Shown here: positions 46,405-58,599 of the stretch, piece by piece | Layout: every line of letters starts with the position of its first letter | How positions within the stretch are numbered: the stretch's first letter is position 1 | Source of the DNA: Epiperipatus broadwayi | Taxonomy: Eukaryota; Onychophora; Udeonychophora; Euonychophora; Peripatidae | Direction of reading: 5' to 3' | Assembly (NCBI GenBank): GCA_028023455.1 | Contig: JAQFVV010012419.1 | Location: 804,001-868,000, forward strand | Length of the DNA stretch: 64,000 nucleotides | Position numbers and translations under genes: made by a program | The notes under the pieces: model-generated | Told to the model about the DNA's origin: nothing | What the model saw: only the letters and a program-made list of their open reading frames with translations | Database searches by the model: none

Positions 46405-47347
46405 TTTCATTTTTATTATTCAAAATAATCCTCTTGTGACTCAATATATTGTTCAAAACAAATGTAAAATTGTTTGAGCAATCCTTGAAATTCTCCATCC
46501 AAATTCTTTGCTGCAAGCTTCAGGATATCCTGGAAATGAACTATGGCATGCTCTTTTCATGGCCAACTTCAATTTTGAATTCAATCAAGTTAGTGAAAGC
46601 TAAGTTAGGGGAATAGAAAAGATCCTTAAGGACAATAATGCTTTTTTAGCCAAAAATAAAGCACAATCTTGATACTAGAGCCGATGCATCTCAAGCTAAA
46701 ATCAATCACTCAATAATTATAATAGAAAATACAATTCTGTTTTACTATTATTCAAATAAAAATAGTTTATTGTTCACAATATTCAGGTTGGCTGCACAAA
46801 ATGTTGGTCCACAAATAATTCAATAACCCAAATAGCAATTAATGTTGATTGTCCGATCTTCAAAAATATATTTTGAAGAATAATGCTATTAGAATCTAAA
46901 AAAAAAAAAAAAACAGTGAACAATGATTTGATTTGGCTCCTTTGCATTCACAACTTTTTGATTTTCTTTTTTCTGGAAATCTCCATTCAACAACCTGGCA
47001 TTAAAATGTCTATGTCACATCATCTGTTAGGATATAGCTGTGGTTCATTGTATATTTCTGCAGTGCTCCATTCTGGTGATTTTTGATAAATTGTCAACAT
47101 GCAAAATACAAACCATACACACATTTTCTGGTTTTTCAGATCTTTTGCTAAAATGTTAATAAATGGTGATTTTGGGAAAGCCAATAAATCTGTCAATAAC
47201 TCTGACAGACACACAATGATCAGTTCAAAAAATTTTGGCAACTTTTTGCACATTTATTTCATTTCTGATGCACTTGCCATGGAACCGTGCAAACCACTTG
47301 AAAATGTTCTTGAAAGTCATGGTTTCATTGGCATATATAGCTCCAAT
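46405..47347 (-). pseudogene. mariner (DD34D-type) transposase, central and C-terminal part
   Basis: Read right to left, the degenerate frames follow a mariner transposase. IYANETMTFKNIFKWFARF is the end of the first helix-turn-helix. FINILAKDLKNQKMC matches the family's (R)-x-ILTEDLGM(R)K(I/V). VVEWRFPEK matches the SKEWR region. YSPNLAFTNLIEF matches the YSPDLAPSDYxLFP block that carries the last catalytic acid; here the Asp of PD is Asn. The C-terminus is FEQYIESQEDYFE (family CI-x-x-GDYFE). Many stops and frameshifts. The N-terminal start lies at 56206-56300, separated by a Gypsy insertion. Confidence 0.8.
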
Positions 47348-48062
47348 TGTAAAATATTCAATTTATATTTAATAAATTTGGTTATAGTGCTGTGATAAAT
47401 GAATAATGTTTAATTAAACTAAATTAAAAAATAAACGCTTTGAATAGAGACAAACAAAATAAATATATATATTAATCAATTTTGTAGATCTGAAAAGGTA
47501 GATTATAGTGGAAATAAATTGCTAAAATAAACGGGTATATTTCATCATACAATAACTATTGACTTACGGGCTGATAATAAAACTCTTAAGTATAATAATA
47601 ATTAAATTTTTTTAAGCAGAACTAATTAAAATAAAAGTCAAGAACCCCTCCCCCCAACACCTGATTACGTGGGAAAAAATAAATTACTTCAGAAAATAAA
47701 ATAAAGAAGAGGGAGATATATATAAAGCTAGAGAAGAAAGGACTGAATGCTCTTTGTGCCTGCCTGTTGTTCTGATTCCACACATAAGTTGCAGTGAAGA
47801 TCATCATCAGTGGACTACATTCACAGAATCTCGGCTTCTGTAGGTAACCAAGCCAATTAGGACTTTTAACAGATTATATTGGTCTTATTATTTTATGAAA
47901 CGCCCCAAAAGGCTTGTCGAGGATTTTGTGTTTAAAAGAGATAGACTGTGTAGTGAAGATAAGATACCCTGTTCGTTTACCTAGACTGTTTGAACATTTT
48001 TATTCAATTATTAGTTTTTTGGCTGATTAGTTATGCTTACATAAGTGCAGACATATATATAT
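47348..48062 (+). repeat. 5' LTR of G3, first part
   Basis: Matches the start of 55405-56205 (TGTAAAATATTCAATTTATA and onward; the 3' copy starts TATAAAATATTC). It is broken at 48062 by a 4.5-kb insertion. Confidence 0.88.
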
Positions 48063-51000
48063 TGTACCAAGGTACATCGTTACAGGGTTTTAAGAGTAAA
48101 AATACTTAGGAAATTTCTTTTTTTTTTTAAAAAAAAATGAAATTAAACAAAAAAAAATTAAAGTAAAATAAAAGTTTAAAAGTTTGAAGAAAAAGAAATT
48201 TAAGAACAAAAGATTAGGGTAGGGGGGTTTATTGTTAAATAAAAAAAGGGAGGGGGGATTGAAATAAAAATGATTTAATATTACTTTTAATTAATTCATA
48301 ATAAAACTAAAAAAGGGAGTTTGTTTTGTCTTATAATAAAAAGATTGAATGTGTGTGTGTATAAATAGATTTTGAAAAAAGAAAAGGAATTGTAAAAAGA
48401 CAATGGAGAGCTAATGTAATAAAACAAAAAGAAATCTAATTAAACGGCTAAGGGAAAATTAACAAAGAAACTAAATATTACTATTGAAACAGTAAGATTC
48501 GTATTCGAATCTTAAGTTTCACCTTTTTCTGTCGTCTCTCACTGACCGGTCTATCCCGCCCAAATTTAAACTTTTTGGTATTGAGTTGTGTGTGTGTAGC
48601 AATATTAAAATCTATAAATATATGTAGAATTCAGCATAAACACGCACACATTTCGATCTCAAATTAAACACAATAAATAGGGATAAAATAATATAATTTA
48701 GATTTCTTTTAGTTAAATAATTTTGTATAATTTTAATCATTTATTTTGGATTATAAAGTTCGTATTTATTGCTTTGTTTAAATTTCATTTAATAATAATT
48801 CTAAAAACATCTGATGTAATATTTAATTAAAAGTTAAAATAATCTTATGTTCCCTTTTTGTTTTTGAACTTTAAAAGCATCGGTCAGTGATAGATAATAG
48901 ATTAATTAAAGAAAAATTCCCCAAAATATAATTAGTAAATGTAAAATGTAAACAATAGAACGGCAGCTTTCTTTAATTAAAAACCAACAAAATGCGTTGA
49001 TTATCCTCAGGGCAGATTAAATAGAACCTAAAAATATCTTAACAAATATGTGAAAGATCAAGATAAAAAAGAGGCCATCTTAGACTTGCTGGAGACATTC
49101 ACTTAAACATTAGCTTTGCTCTCGATCACTGAGAGTCTCCAAAAATATAAAAATAATTTGTTCCTGCCAAGGTATGACCGAGTAAAGCACCTAGATTATT
49201 CTCCATCGGGAGATGGCCTATCGGATGCTGAACTTTCCATTTCCCGTCATAAATTCACCATGAAGATCTGCTGCCTGAAATAAATGAAAAAGCTGCTGCT
49301 GCTGTGAAATTAAATGAAATATCTAAATACAAGAAAGACTTGCCACTCGTGAACTTTTTGCTGCTAAACTCATGGAATAAGAAAACTTCTTATAAAACAG
49401 GTACCTGTCTGTGTTCAAACTCTAGAGTACTCTAATAACATGCTATAGCTCTTCTTCATACTACTTATCTAAATTATAAAATGTAAAAACTACCATCTGT
49501 ATAACTAAATTGAAGAATTAATTTAATATGTAAATTTCTCTAATAATCTAGCTTACCTCACTCTATCTGGGGTGCATATTTCTAAAATCTACATTTTATC
49601 TATATTTATTATTTAATTATTGCATGCTCACAATTGTCTCTATTTTCAAAGTTTAAATCTATGATCGTTTAAAACAATGAATGCGTGTCAAATTTTCATT
49701 AATATTTACTTTCTTTAATAACTTAACTTTCATATAAATCGACATGCATTCAATGCTTCATTTATTGTAATGCAGGGGTCTACAACTTCGCAAATGGCTG
49801 GCATATTAGTTGTAATCATTCCCAGTTTAGATATGTTTTGTATATAGTAAATCATCATGAATAATTCCAGAAAATTACATTTCTTTGAGAGTCACCAACG
49901 TTCTTTAGTAAATGTTGATAATGTCGGGCCGAATTAGAAATCCATTTAAATCTTATCATAATCGTTTATAAGTATACATGTGTTACGTTTTAGAGACGCG
50001 ATGATCTATTCCACCGTAAATATTCCGGATTCTTCAGGGTTGAAATTAACCCCCGTCGTCCTACACAAGCGGACATAATAAATGCTCCCGTAGGATTTGA
50101 CCTGTCATACAGCCAGCTGGCAAATTGCGACACGTACTGCTTGTCCCTGGTTATGCTTATGTGACACCTTACTTCGTCGGGCCGCGACAGAGACCAGCCC
50201 GACAGTTTTATAAACTCATTCGAGGCATTGCAGTTTCAATATACTGCCATTCCATATCGCCTTTCTAAAGCGTATGTGTTCCTTTGCTCAATTCTATTAT
50301 TCTATATATCACTCCGCCTCTGCATTATCTTCGTAATTCACTCTCAAATAAATGTTGCCCTTAGTCATAAAATAAATAGTTTAATTAAATAAATATATGT
50401 CCGCCGCTACTCTTAAATCTTACTTTAGACTCTTGCATTGCAAAGGTATAAATTCCCCAAGGCATGCATTAGAAATACTTACTCGAGAATTTTAGGTAGC
50501 TAGATTACGCCTTCCAATAAGTGAATTCCCTTTGTAAACATTACAGTATTGGAAATACCGCTACTGAGTTCCCAATATAAAATAATGTGTAAATAAATAA
50601 ATGTATTCTTTAAAATATAATCATGTTGCAAATCCCGCTACTGAAGCTGTTAGTCCATAAAATATTATTAATGTTTGTTTTATTAAAATGTATTAATAAA
50701 GAATTTTAAACTATATGTCTGCATTGCGTTTCATTTATTCGATACCCATTCTATATAATATTTCCTCGATTATGTAAATATGAATGTTTAATTAATATTA
50801 GTTTGGTTATTGGCTAACTCGAGAATAAAATCATGAGTCTCTTGCATATCCCTGACCACCGTGCCCAAGGAAATATTTACTAATGTCGCATCAGATGCGT
50901 TGTTTCGTGGATTGTATTGTGGAACCGATAAACTATGTTCGAACTCAGTGCCACGGGTGGCTTCGCTACTTGATGGTGCTGCTGTTCTGTATGGTGGTCG

Positions 51001-52563
51001 AATTCTGCACTATGTTTACGAGTCACACGTTTTCTGACCGTTACACTATTCACTTAAACCAACGACCAATGGAAAGGATCAGAGACTTTAAATAAAAGAA
51101 ACAGAAGTCCAATCGGAGTGAAATAGAATACGATGGATCCGCAAGATAAGAAGTGCCGGGTATAAAAAGGAGAACTTTGTATTGTTATAATAGAATAATA
51201 ATAAAATGATGATATAATAAAAGATTATTAATTAAATTAAAAATAAATTTGATCGGAAATAAATTGGATCAAAAAATTAATTGGAAATAAACTGCATAAT
51301 AAATTGATCAATTCCAGAAAATTACAGAAGCTACTATTAGAAGAGAATGATGCATGGCCGAACCCATCGTCTCATGCGGCCAGCCGGGACTTTCTCTGCG
51401 GCACCACCAGCAGATAGTTTGAAGGACAAACCATGTTCATGAGAAGTCTAAAGAACAACGGAATGTCCATGCCGAGATCCATGAGAGTTCATATAATATC
51501 ACAAATTAAGAAAAGATCTACGAGGAATTTGTGCCAACCGGTTGGAACCAACAAATTACAGAAGCTACATTTTGTCATACTCACATCAAATCAAATTCAA
51601 ATCCTAGGTAACATTTCATTTTTCTTATTCTCCAATTCTTGATTTATAAGCCGTGGTAGATAAGTGAATAAAAAAAAACTTTTAACTTCTTATGAATTAT
51701 TATCTTCAGGGTATAAATTATATTAGCTCCATAGTCCAACTTTTATTCAAAGTTATTAATTGTGTGTGTGCGAATTTTAATTAAATATGTTTTGTGTTTT
51801 TTATTTTGTTTCAAATGTATTAAAATATTTATTTAAATGAAAAGAGTGTGCATGGTTATATTATGAAACAAAGCAATTATTTTAAGAAAAGAGAGCGGAG
51901 TTAAATTAGTATTGAAATATTTATTACTAGAACGATTGTATGCTTTTAATATGGTGTAAAATGCTCATTTAAAAAAAAAGAGCGAGATTGAAAATGTTAT
52001 TGAAATATTTATGTTAATAGAAAGAATTTACACATTTACTATGAGATAATATGTTTAATTTATGGAAATAGGGCGGGGATTGAAATATTTAGTCATTATT
52101 AAGAAGTGATTAAAGTTGAAGCTAAAAGAATAGGGAGTATCTTTTGAAATAAGGATTTTGAATGACACAAATGTTTTATTGTGCGGAAAGAAAAATTTTT
52201 TTTTATAATATTGAGAAATAGAATTTTTAGAATGGGTGCATATTCCTAAGACAGCTACAATTCGATGAGCTAGCTGGGATTTCAGGTACTAGATTCGTTG
52301 CTGGTCAAGCAAGCAAGTTAATTACATTGTAATTGACTGGCGCCTAAAATTGTTTTCCTTAAAATAAATAAAGTGCTTGGTTGGCCAGTGTTTAATTTAG
52401 TAGCCAAGTGTTTATGTCATTGGTGGCTTGCTACCAATGATATTGTTCACTCCACCTGAGGGACCAGAAACCTTCAGAGATAGAAAAGTTTGTTAATAAG
52501 GGAAATACCAAAGTATATGTATATATTCTTTATTATTATTAAAGGTGGAAGGTGGGCGGTTCA
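48063..52563. mobile_element. 4.5-kb TG...CA insertion inside the G3 5' LTR
   Basis: Starts TGTACCAAGGTACATCG, ends GGTGGGCGGTTCA and is flanked on both sides by ATATAT, where the 3' LTR has an uninterrupted version. No ORF resembles a protein. The outer thirds of the plus strand (48100-48430 and 51840-52200) are strongly purine-rich. The middle has GC-richer patches (49980-50260, 50880-51100 and 51340-51600, the last with a TATAAAAAGG box near 51163 upstream). An LTR-type element or very long solo LTR is possible; superfamily unknown. Confidence 0.65.
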
Positions 52564-52654
52564 ATATATATATATTGAAGATTTAATTAGTTAACCGTTT
52601 TAATTGCTAATAAATTGTCTTAATAGTACTATATGTGTTGTTGTCTGTTAATGT
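52564..52654 (+). repeat. 5' LTR of G3, last part
   Basis: ATTGAAGATTTAATTAGTTA and what follows match the end of the 3' LTR (56125-56205). Confidence 0.85.
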
Positions 52655-52852
52655 CAACTGTGTATTCATGTTTGCAGCTACCCGGTCATAGTTGAGGACA
52701 CAGAAAATTAGTGGCGTAGTCATTTCGAAGTTAGGGAAAAAGAAGTTTTTAAAATCGTTAGTAAGACAGGGGCAGTCAGTGTTGAACCTGAAAAATAGAT
52801 AGAAGTTAGTAGTAGGGACAGTTAACAGTAGTCAGTAAAATGAATTAAATTG

Positions 52853-53383
52853 ATCAAAATAGCATAGCGGAATTTGACATCGGTAATGCGTTGGAATGGC
52901 CATTATATGTAATGCAGTTAAAAGAATTTGTTTACGCTGAATGGTATCGAAGATCATAAATGAAAAACAGCAGCACTTATGTGTTTTGCTGGCAAAAAAG
53001 TAATAGAAGTTATAACTAGATTTGAGATACTCATAACAGAGAATGTAAAATACGAGAAACTAATAAAGAGATTAAATGATCATTTTAGTCCTCATCTGTC
53101 CAGGCACATGGCTCGCTTAACCTTACGAAATAGGAAGCAGTTTAATGGGGGGAAAATGAAAGAATACAACTCAGCTCTGAGGGAATTAGCAAAAGATTGT
53201 GGTTATGGGGATTTCATTGAAGAAATACTCATAGATCAGTCATTATGGGGTATGTCTGACAAAAGACAGACAACAACTATTTACAGAGCCTGCTATCACG
53301 CACAATATGGCCATTAAGAAAGGTATAGCACACTGCTGGAACAAACTCAGGTTTTTAGAACTAAAATTGAGGAAAACGCTAAA
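52853..53383 (+). pseudogene. Gypsy G3 gag
   Basis: Frames carry gag blocks: IAEFDIGNALEWPLYV, then after a shift LIKRLNDHFSPHLSRHM, NRKQFNGGKMKEYNSALRE, LAKDCGYG and LIDQSLWGMSDKRQ. They match the Ty3/Gypsy gag pattern (NHFSPKP..., F-x-R-x2-x-GE-x4-Y-x2-LR-LA-x-C-x-FG, (L)RD-x-L-V-x-G). It is related to the gag relic at 20520-21135. Stops near 52856 and 52955 and the frame break near 53317 inactivate it. Confidence 0.85.
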
Positions 53384-53602
53384 ATGGGATTGTTCAACAC
53401 AGAAAAGGAGAGTGCCATACATTGGAAAACTGATCGAAATAAGAATTTTAAAGGATCATGCTTTTGCTGCAGAAAAAGGGGTCACATGATAAAAGAATGT
53501 AGATGGCTCAAAGAAACGTATTTTAAATGCGATAAAAAGGGTCATTTAGCGTGTATAACCAAGAAGGTAATATTAAAGGCAAAAATAAATTACCAATGCT
53601 AG
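53384..53602 (+). pseudogene. Gypsy G3 nucleocapsid zinc knuckles
   Basis: CFCCRKRGHMIKEC is an intact CCHC knuckle (C-x2-C-x4-H-x4-C). It is followed by YFKCDKKGHLACIT, in which the first Cys of the second knuckle is replaced and the last is displaced. In the family these bind the genomic RNA for packaging. Confidence 0.82.
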
Positions 53603-53972
53603 TAAATAGGGGAGGTACTCATATGGTTAAAAATATGGACATGCAAAGATTAAATCAGTTTAAGATTAAGTTGGAACTTTGCAGAAGAGGTGTCGATGGA
53701 AATTGATAGTGGGTCAGATATTTTCCTGATGTCACTAACAGACTGGATGTCGCTGTCATCAGCTAACCCAGAAAGTAAATTAAAGAAAACTAACATTAGA
53801 GTGCGTGACATAAATGAAAACGCGCTAAGATTATTAGGCTGTGTGACAGCGCCCATCAATCACAGTGATAAAAAAAAGGAATCTACCTCTATACATAGTA
53901 AAGGAAAGATTAGCTCCAACCTCGGAAGGGAATTGTTCCACAAGTTAGAAATTGTGGGCATGATAAATTAGC
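53603..53972 (+). pseudogene. Gypsy G3 protease, truncated
   Basis: MEIDSGSDIFLMS holds the catalytic DSG of a retroviral-type aspartic protease; FLMS replaces the usual VSL/FSI flap lead. The frame goes on to LRLLGCVTAPI and LGRELFHKLEIV, the typical end of a Gypsy protease domain (LLGR-x-[WL]-L), and stops at 53971. Immediately afterwards the sequence is RNase H/integrase, so everything from the RT start to most of RNase H is missing. Confidence 0.85.
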
Positions 53973-55110
53973 CCCTGACCATTTAACCCTATGCATGATA
54001 CATTGGAGAAATATTTTGTCATCTTACGACTACAAATTAAAATATAAAAAGGACAAAGAGATCTTGCATGCTAATACATTTTCCTGGATCCCAGATAAAG
54101 AAAGAACCAAGAAGTATGGAGAGAGACATAAATTATATTGATGTGTGGCTGGCCTGTTTTAAAGCCTCACTATGTCATCCCAGGGTTCTGGATAAACCAA
54201 AACAAATTGTCTATTTGTAAAGGTTGTGTGTTAATGGGAGATCAGGTAGTAACACCAACTGAAGACAGACAGGAAGTTTTAAAACTACTCATCGAAGGTC
54301 TTCCTGGAATTGTGTGGACCAAGGCATTAGCTCGCAGCTATGTCTGGTGGCCAAAAAATACCATTAGAGATTGACAATACGTCAAAAATGTACAGCCTGT
54401 TAATCAGAGATGAATATGAAGGCAAAGAAATGTAATCCGTAGCCAATAGCAACGAAAGCCTGGCAGAAAGCACAGAGACCATGCAGGTCCAATAAACGGC
54501 AAAATACTACAGATGTTATAGATGCATATTTGAAATGAGCAGAGTGTTGCATAGTAAAGGATATGAGTGCAAAAAAAAAACAATAGAAACCTTAAACGCT
54601 GTGGCTGACAATGACGCAGAATTCACCACACAAGAAATGGAGAACTATTTCATGGATACTGGCATTAAACAAAAATGCACACCCATGTACTACCTAGAGT
54701 CAAATGGCCTTGCTGATAAGGCCTACAAATAATAAAAAAAGCCCTTAAGAAATTAAAGAATTAAAATATGCAGCAAGCAATATATAATGTCATGCTTTAT
54801 CAACACTCTATACTATCAACAGCTACAGGAAAATCACCGGCAGAACTGTTAATGGGAAGGAAATTGCGGATTAAATTATCACTTCTACTTCCCAATACTG
54901 TTGATAAAGTAAAGAGAACTAAAACTGAAAATGCACATATAACTGGCAAAAAAAAGTGAAAATACATATGGAATAGGTGACAAAGTTTGGGTTCGAGACG
55001 TAACCTAGAAAACATGGGTTCAAGCGATAATCACAAAATTATTATAAAAAATAAAAAAATAATCGGGTCAAGAACTGGATGACATGACATATAGGAGACA
55101 TGTAAATCAT
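53973..55110 (+). pseudogene. Gypsy G3 RNase H tail and integrase
   Basis: IHWRNILSSYDYKLKYKKDK then ILHANTFSWIPD is the end of Gypsy RNase H (YDYEIKYRKGKEN-x-NADALSRLP). The integrase follows. DRQEVLKLLIEGLPGI and WTKALARSYVWWP form the N-terminal region, where the usual HH of HHCC (L-x5-GHPG) is altered. DNDAEFTTQEM carries the second catalytic Asp, and YYLESNGLADK stands for the HPxSNGxAER block with the Glu lost. YQHSILSTATGKSPAELLMG is the family C-terminal signature, and WVRDV with YRRHVNHV lies in the tail. Stops and frameshifts at about 54120, 54375, 54530, 54732 and 54960. Confidence 0.85.
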
Positions 55111-55388
55111 GTCTGCCATCAAGTTGAGGAGGACTTGCAAATTTCAGGAGCTATACCAAAAGATGAAACCCAGGAAAAACAAGAGATAGCAGAAACAATA
55201 CCACACAAAATAGTGAACAAAGAGGATCAAAATCCAGAAAGCATTGAGTTTGAATCTAAGATTAGGGAAGATGAACAATGACCAACTCTGAAGCCAAATG
55301 TAGTAATGACTATATCACCCAGACATTGATAACAGATAAGAAGGCTGGTTAAATTCAACAAATACATGTAAACCTGAGAAAATTTTCT

Positions 55389-55404
55389 AGAGTAAGGGGA
55401 GAAG
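55389..55404 (+). promoter_or_regulatory. polypurine tract of G3
   Basis: AGAGTAAGGGGAGAAG abuts the 3' LTR: correct position and composition. It confirms plus orientation. Confidence 0.75.
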
Positions 55405-56205
55405 TATAAAATATTCAATTTATATTTAATAAATTTGGTTATAGTGCGTTAAAAGAAATCGATAAAAAGAAAAATGTTTAATTAAACTGTTAAAAAATAA
55501 AAACTTATAACAGAGACAAATAAAATAAATGTATATATTAATTAATTTTGTAGATCTGAAAAGTTAGATTATAATGGAAATAAAAGAATTCCATTCTACA
55601 ATAACTATAGATTTATGGGCAGATAACAAAACTCTAAGTCTAATAATAGTTAAAGCAGAACTAATTAAAGTCAAAGTCAAGACCCCCCCCCTCTTCCCCA
55701 CCGGATTGCGTGGGGAAAAATAAATTAATTACCCCAGAAAATAAAATTTAAAAAAAGAAGAAAACAAAAGAAGAGGGGATTATATAAAGCTAGAGAAGAA
55801 AGGATTGAATGCTCTTGGTGCATGCCTGCTGTTCTGATTCCACGCACAAGTTGCAGTGAAAATCATCATCGGTGAACTACATTCCAATGATCTGGCATCT
55901 ATAGGTAACCAAGCCCATTAGAACTTTTAGAAAACAGTCTCGGTCTTATCATTACTTTATGAAATGCCTCAGAGCTCACCAAGGGTTTTGTGTTTAAAAA
56001 GAATAGACTATGTAGTGAAGGTGAAGTACGTTGTTCGTTTACCTAGACTGTTTGAACATTTTTATTCAATTATTCTTTTTTTGGTTGATAAGTTATGCTT
56101 GCATAAGTGCGGACTTATATGCATATTGAAGATTTAATTAGTTAACTGTTTTAATTGCTAATGCATTGTCTTAATACTACTGTACGGGTTGTCATCTGTT
56201 AATGT
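55405..56205 (+). repeat. 3' LTR of G3 (uninterrupted)
   Basis: About 800 bp. It contains the same CT/C-rich tract (55682-55700; in the other copy near 47645-47660) and TATATAAAGCTAGAGAAGAAAGGA. The latter looks like a TATA box plus start region and is conserved in both LTRs. It gives the empty-site sequence for the 4.5-kb insertion. Confidence 0.88.
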
Positions 56206-56390
56206 CAATGGTTTCAAATATTTCAATAACAGTTTTGCCCAATTTAAAATCAAATTTGTTAGTACACTGTTCCACCATGGGGTGTCTACAAAGGTGCAAG
56301 ACATATTGTTACATTTCATATTATAACTTACAACCCAGACATGTTAGCATCTTAAAATTTTTGTGGTAAATAGTTAAAGTATGATGTTAT
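56206..56390 (-). pseudogene. mariner transposase N-terminus and 5' end
   Basis: On the minus strand MVEQCTNKFDFKLGKTVIEI is the start of a mariner transposase (family: MSEQR-x-NIKFC-x-KLGK). It is followed upstream by the 5' end at about 56340-56390, which matches the inverted ends of the small mariner at 27795-28075. It continues in frame at 47347 when the Gypsy element is removed. Confidence 0.8.
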
Positions 56391-57854
56391 AAAACATATC
56401 CGTTGAATCAGATGACATCATAAGTAGCTTATAGAGACACCAGTTACTTTTTCACGGGGATACACTGTTTATATTATTAATATACTGTAATACTTATGTC
56501 TGTTTTATACTGTAAACAAGTCATAGTTATTTTCATGATTACTGTATTTGATCAATTGCAATTAATTTGAACTTCTTTCTAATTAAACAAATAAACTTAA
56601 ATTAACAACTAATAAATAGAGTTAATATTCCCTATATATTTACATACGTATTTTTTTCAATCAGTGCTTGCATTGATTAAAGCAATTTAATATAATTTTT
56701 GTGACTTCTTATTCTTTTTCATAATGAATCCTAAGTGTGATATATTTTAGTATTTATTTTTACCTAGTTAGTGTACAATATTTATTTTTATATTTATTAT
56801 TGTTATTTTTCTGTTTGTTATATTCAAGTTTCATAAAAGTGTATGTTACATACTTAACTATTTACATTTGTTGCTGGCCAAAATAAATGAGTCAACTAAA
56901 CAAAGGCATTCATTTATTTTTAATTTTCAGTAACTTTTTGATTCTAATTAATTGAAAGAGCAATACAAGTTTTATCTGCATTAGCTAGGCCAAACAATTT
57001 TTTCTTCATAAATTTTCTATATAATTCCACATCTCACAATCTCAGTTTAGCACAGCCCTACATACATAATTGCTATATAATTTTCGACAGTTTCCTATAA
57101 ATAATCAATGTAAATTTCTTGGGTCCTGAACATAACATCTTAAACAACTTCTTTACAAATCATATATAACAAAAATATAGTATGGTTTCAATTCTGTGCC
57201 AATGTATCTACAAAAAAAAAAAAAAAACGTGGTTCTATACTAGCAACCAGAAAATGCCAGGTCAAAGTTTAATAGTAAATTTGTTCATCCTTTATTGAAT
57301 ATCAGGTATGATTTTTACTTTACTTGTGCAGATCTCAAAACATTCTCATACCTAAAAAAAACTTTATTTGCCTATACCAACAATACTAACTTCTACAAAA
57401 AAATGAATTGTGATAATCTGTGCACTTATTTATAATTTCTCACTTCTGCACTGCATCCTGTTCTCGTAGAAAGCAAATGACATCGTTATTAGTAGGATAG
57501 GCATGATACTACTTCTTTAAGCACTTTTATTTGACATTATACACAAATGAGTAGAATTTTTAAATGAAAATGTAACTTCATTTGCTGGAGACGATAATGT
57601 TATCATTAATATTATGACAGAATTAAAATACTAAATTACCACCACTTTCGCAGTAATACATAAGGCATTCATGAATAGGATCAAAATTTAATGGTACTGT
57701 AAGGTCAGAACCATTCAATTATTTTTTATTAATCTTGTAATCATTACATGGATAACTTAATTTTAGTAGGCCAATATTCCATAACTATCAACAAAATAGT
57801 ACTTCTATATTTGCAAGCATTACCATTAATAAATATTCTTTTTTTCATATGTCA
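56391..57854. other. POLRMT intron B-C, AT-rich
   Basis: No recognisable gene, repeat pair or RNA. Confidence 0.5.
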
Positions 57855-57932
57855 TAGCATCGACCGGGACGTGAACCAACAACTGTCTGCAACCAACTAC
57901 TTGCTTGCAAGGTGGCTGCGATGACCTCTCGG
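57855..57932 (-). repeat. tRNA-derived SINE head
   Basis: The minus strand reads GTTAGCCGAGAGGTCATCGC (A-box TAGCCGAGAGG) and about 45 bases later TTGGTTCACGTCCCGG (B-box GGTTCACGTCC). Between them is an anticodon-arm-like CACCTTGCAAGC. This is the arrangement of a tRNA gene or SINE promoter. Downstream there is only AT-rich sequence with an A run. A short SINE or tRNA pseudogene is likely. Confidence 0.6.
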
Positions 57933-58599
57933 CTAACAACACTTGACTAGTACTTCTATATTGTGCCGGTCACTCTATGAGTGAACACACACAAGGTGGC
58001 TGTAGTTGAAGCTACAGCTCAGTTATAAATATTTACAATTATTAATTTATGTAGCTATGATATAAACAGTATAAAATATATGAAGTTGTCTGTATATATA
58101 TTTCTTACCCACACACACTCAAAAATATTAACTCCCAAATTGTAAATTGATGCATAATATTATATTATATATGCATACAATATTTTTGTTTCATTTTATT
58201 TTGTTATTTTAATAAATGTAAATGTCCTACATTTATAATTTTATAACCTTTTTTTTTTTATTCTTTATGTCAAAAGTTGTTTACGTGTTGGAACATGTTA
58301 TAAAGGAAATAAAAATATATAAAATAATTAAAAAGTAATTGTAAATGTTCCAACATATCTGTAATTTATTTTTAAATCATAAGATTTTCTATATTAATGC
58401 ATTAAGAAAAGTCAGGTGGCCATTGTTTTACCAAATATAAAAATGCACTAAAGTATTTTTGGCCGTCCTGCTTTGTACTCTTATTTTTACAAACAAAAGA
58501 GTTCGAAGAATTTGGATGCCAATGTAGATATAGAAAAATCTTGTTTATTTGTTGTATAGCTATGTTTAATTTTAATCCGTAGTAAAAAAATTTTTTCTT
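57933..58599. other. POLRMT intron B-C, AT-rich
   Basis: Nothing recognisable. Confidence 0.5.

Larger units (their letters stand above)
47348..56205 (+). mobile_element. Gypsy LTR retrotransposon (element G3), RT deleted, inserted in the mariner
   Basis: Direct LTRs at 47348-48062 + 52564-52654 and 55405-56205. CAAT sits at both outer edges (47344-47347 and 56206-56209). Removing the element and one CAAT rejoins the mariner transposase frame, so the insertion is resolved to the base apart from one- to two-base ambiguity at the CA end. Interior order is gag, zinc knuckles, protease, then directly the end of RNase H and integrase. The reverse transcriptase is missing. Confidence 0.9.

Noticed and set aside
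50883-51642. Two ORFs of about 70 codons in the 4.5-kb insertion
   Set aside because: No motif, not repeated, unlike any retroelement protein I recognise.
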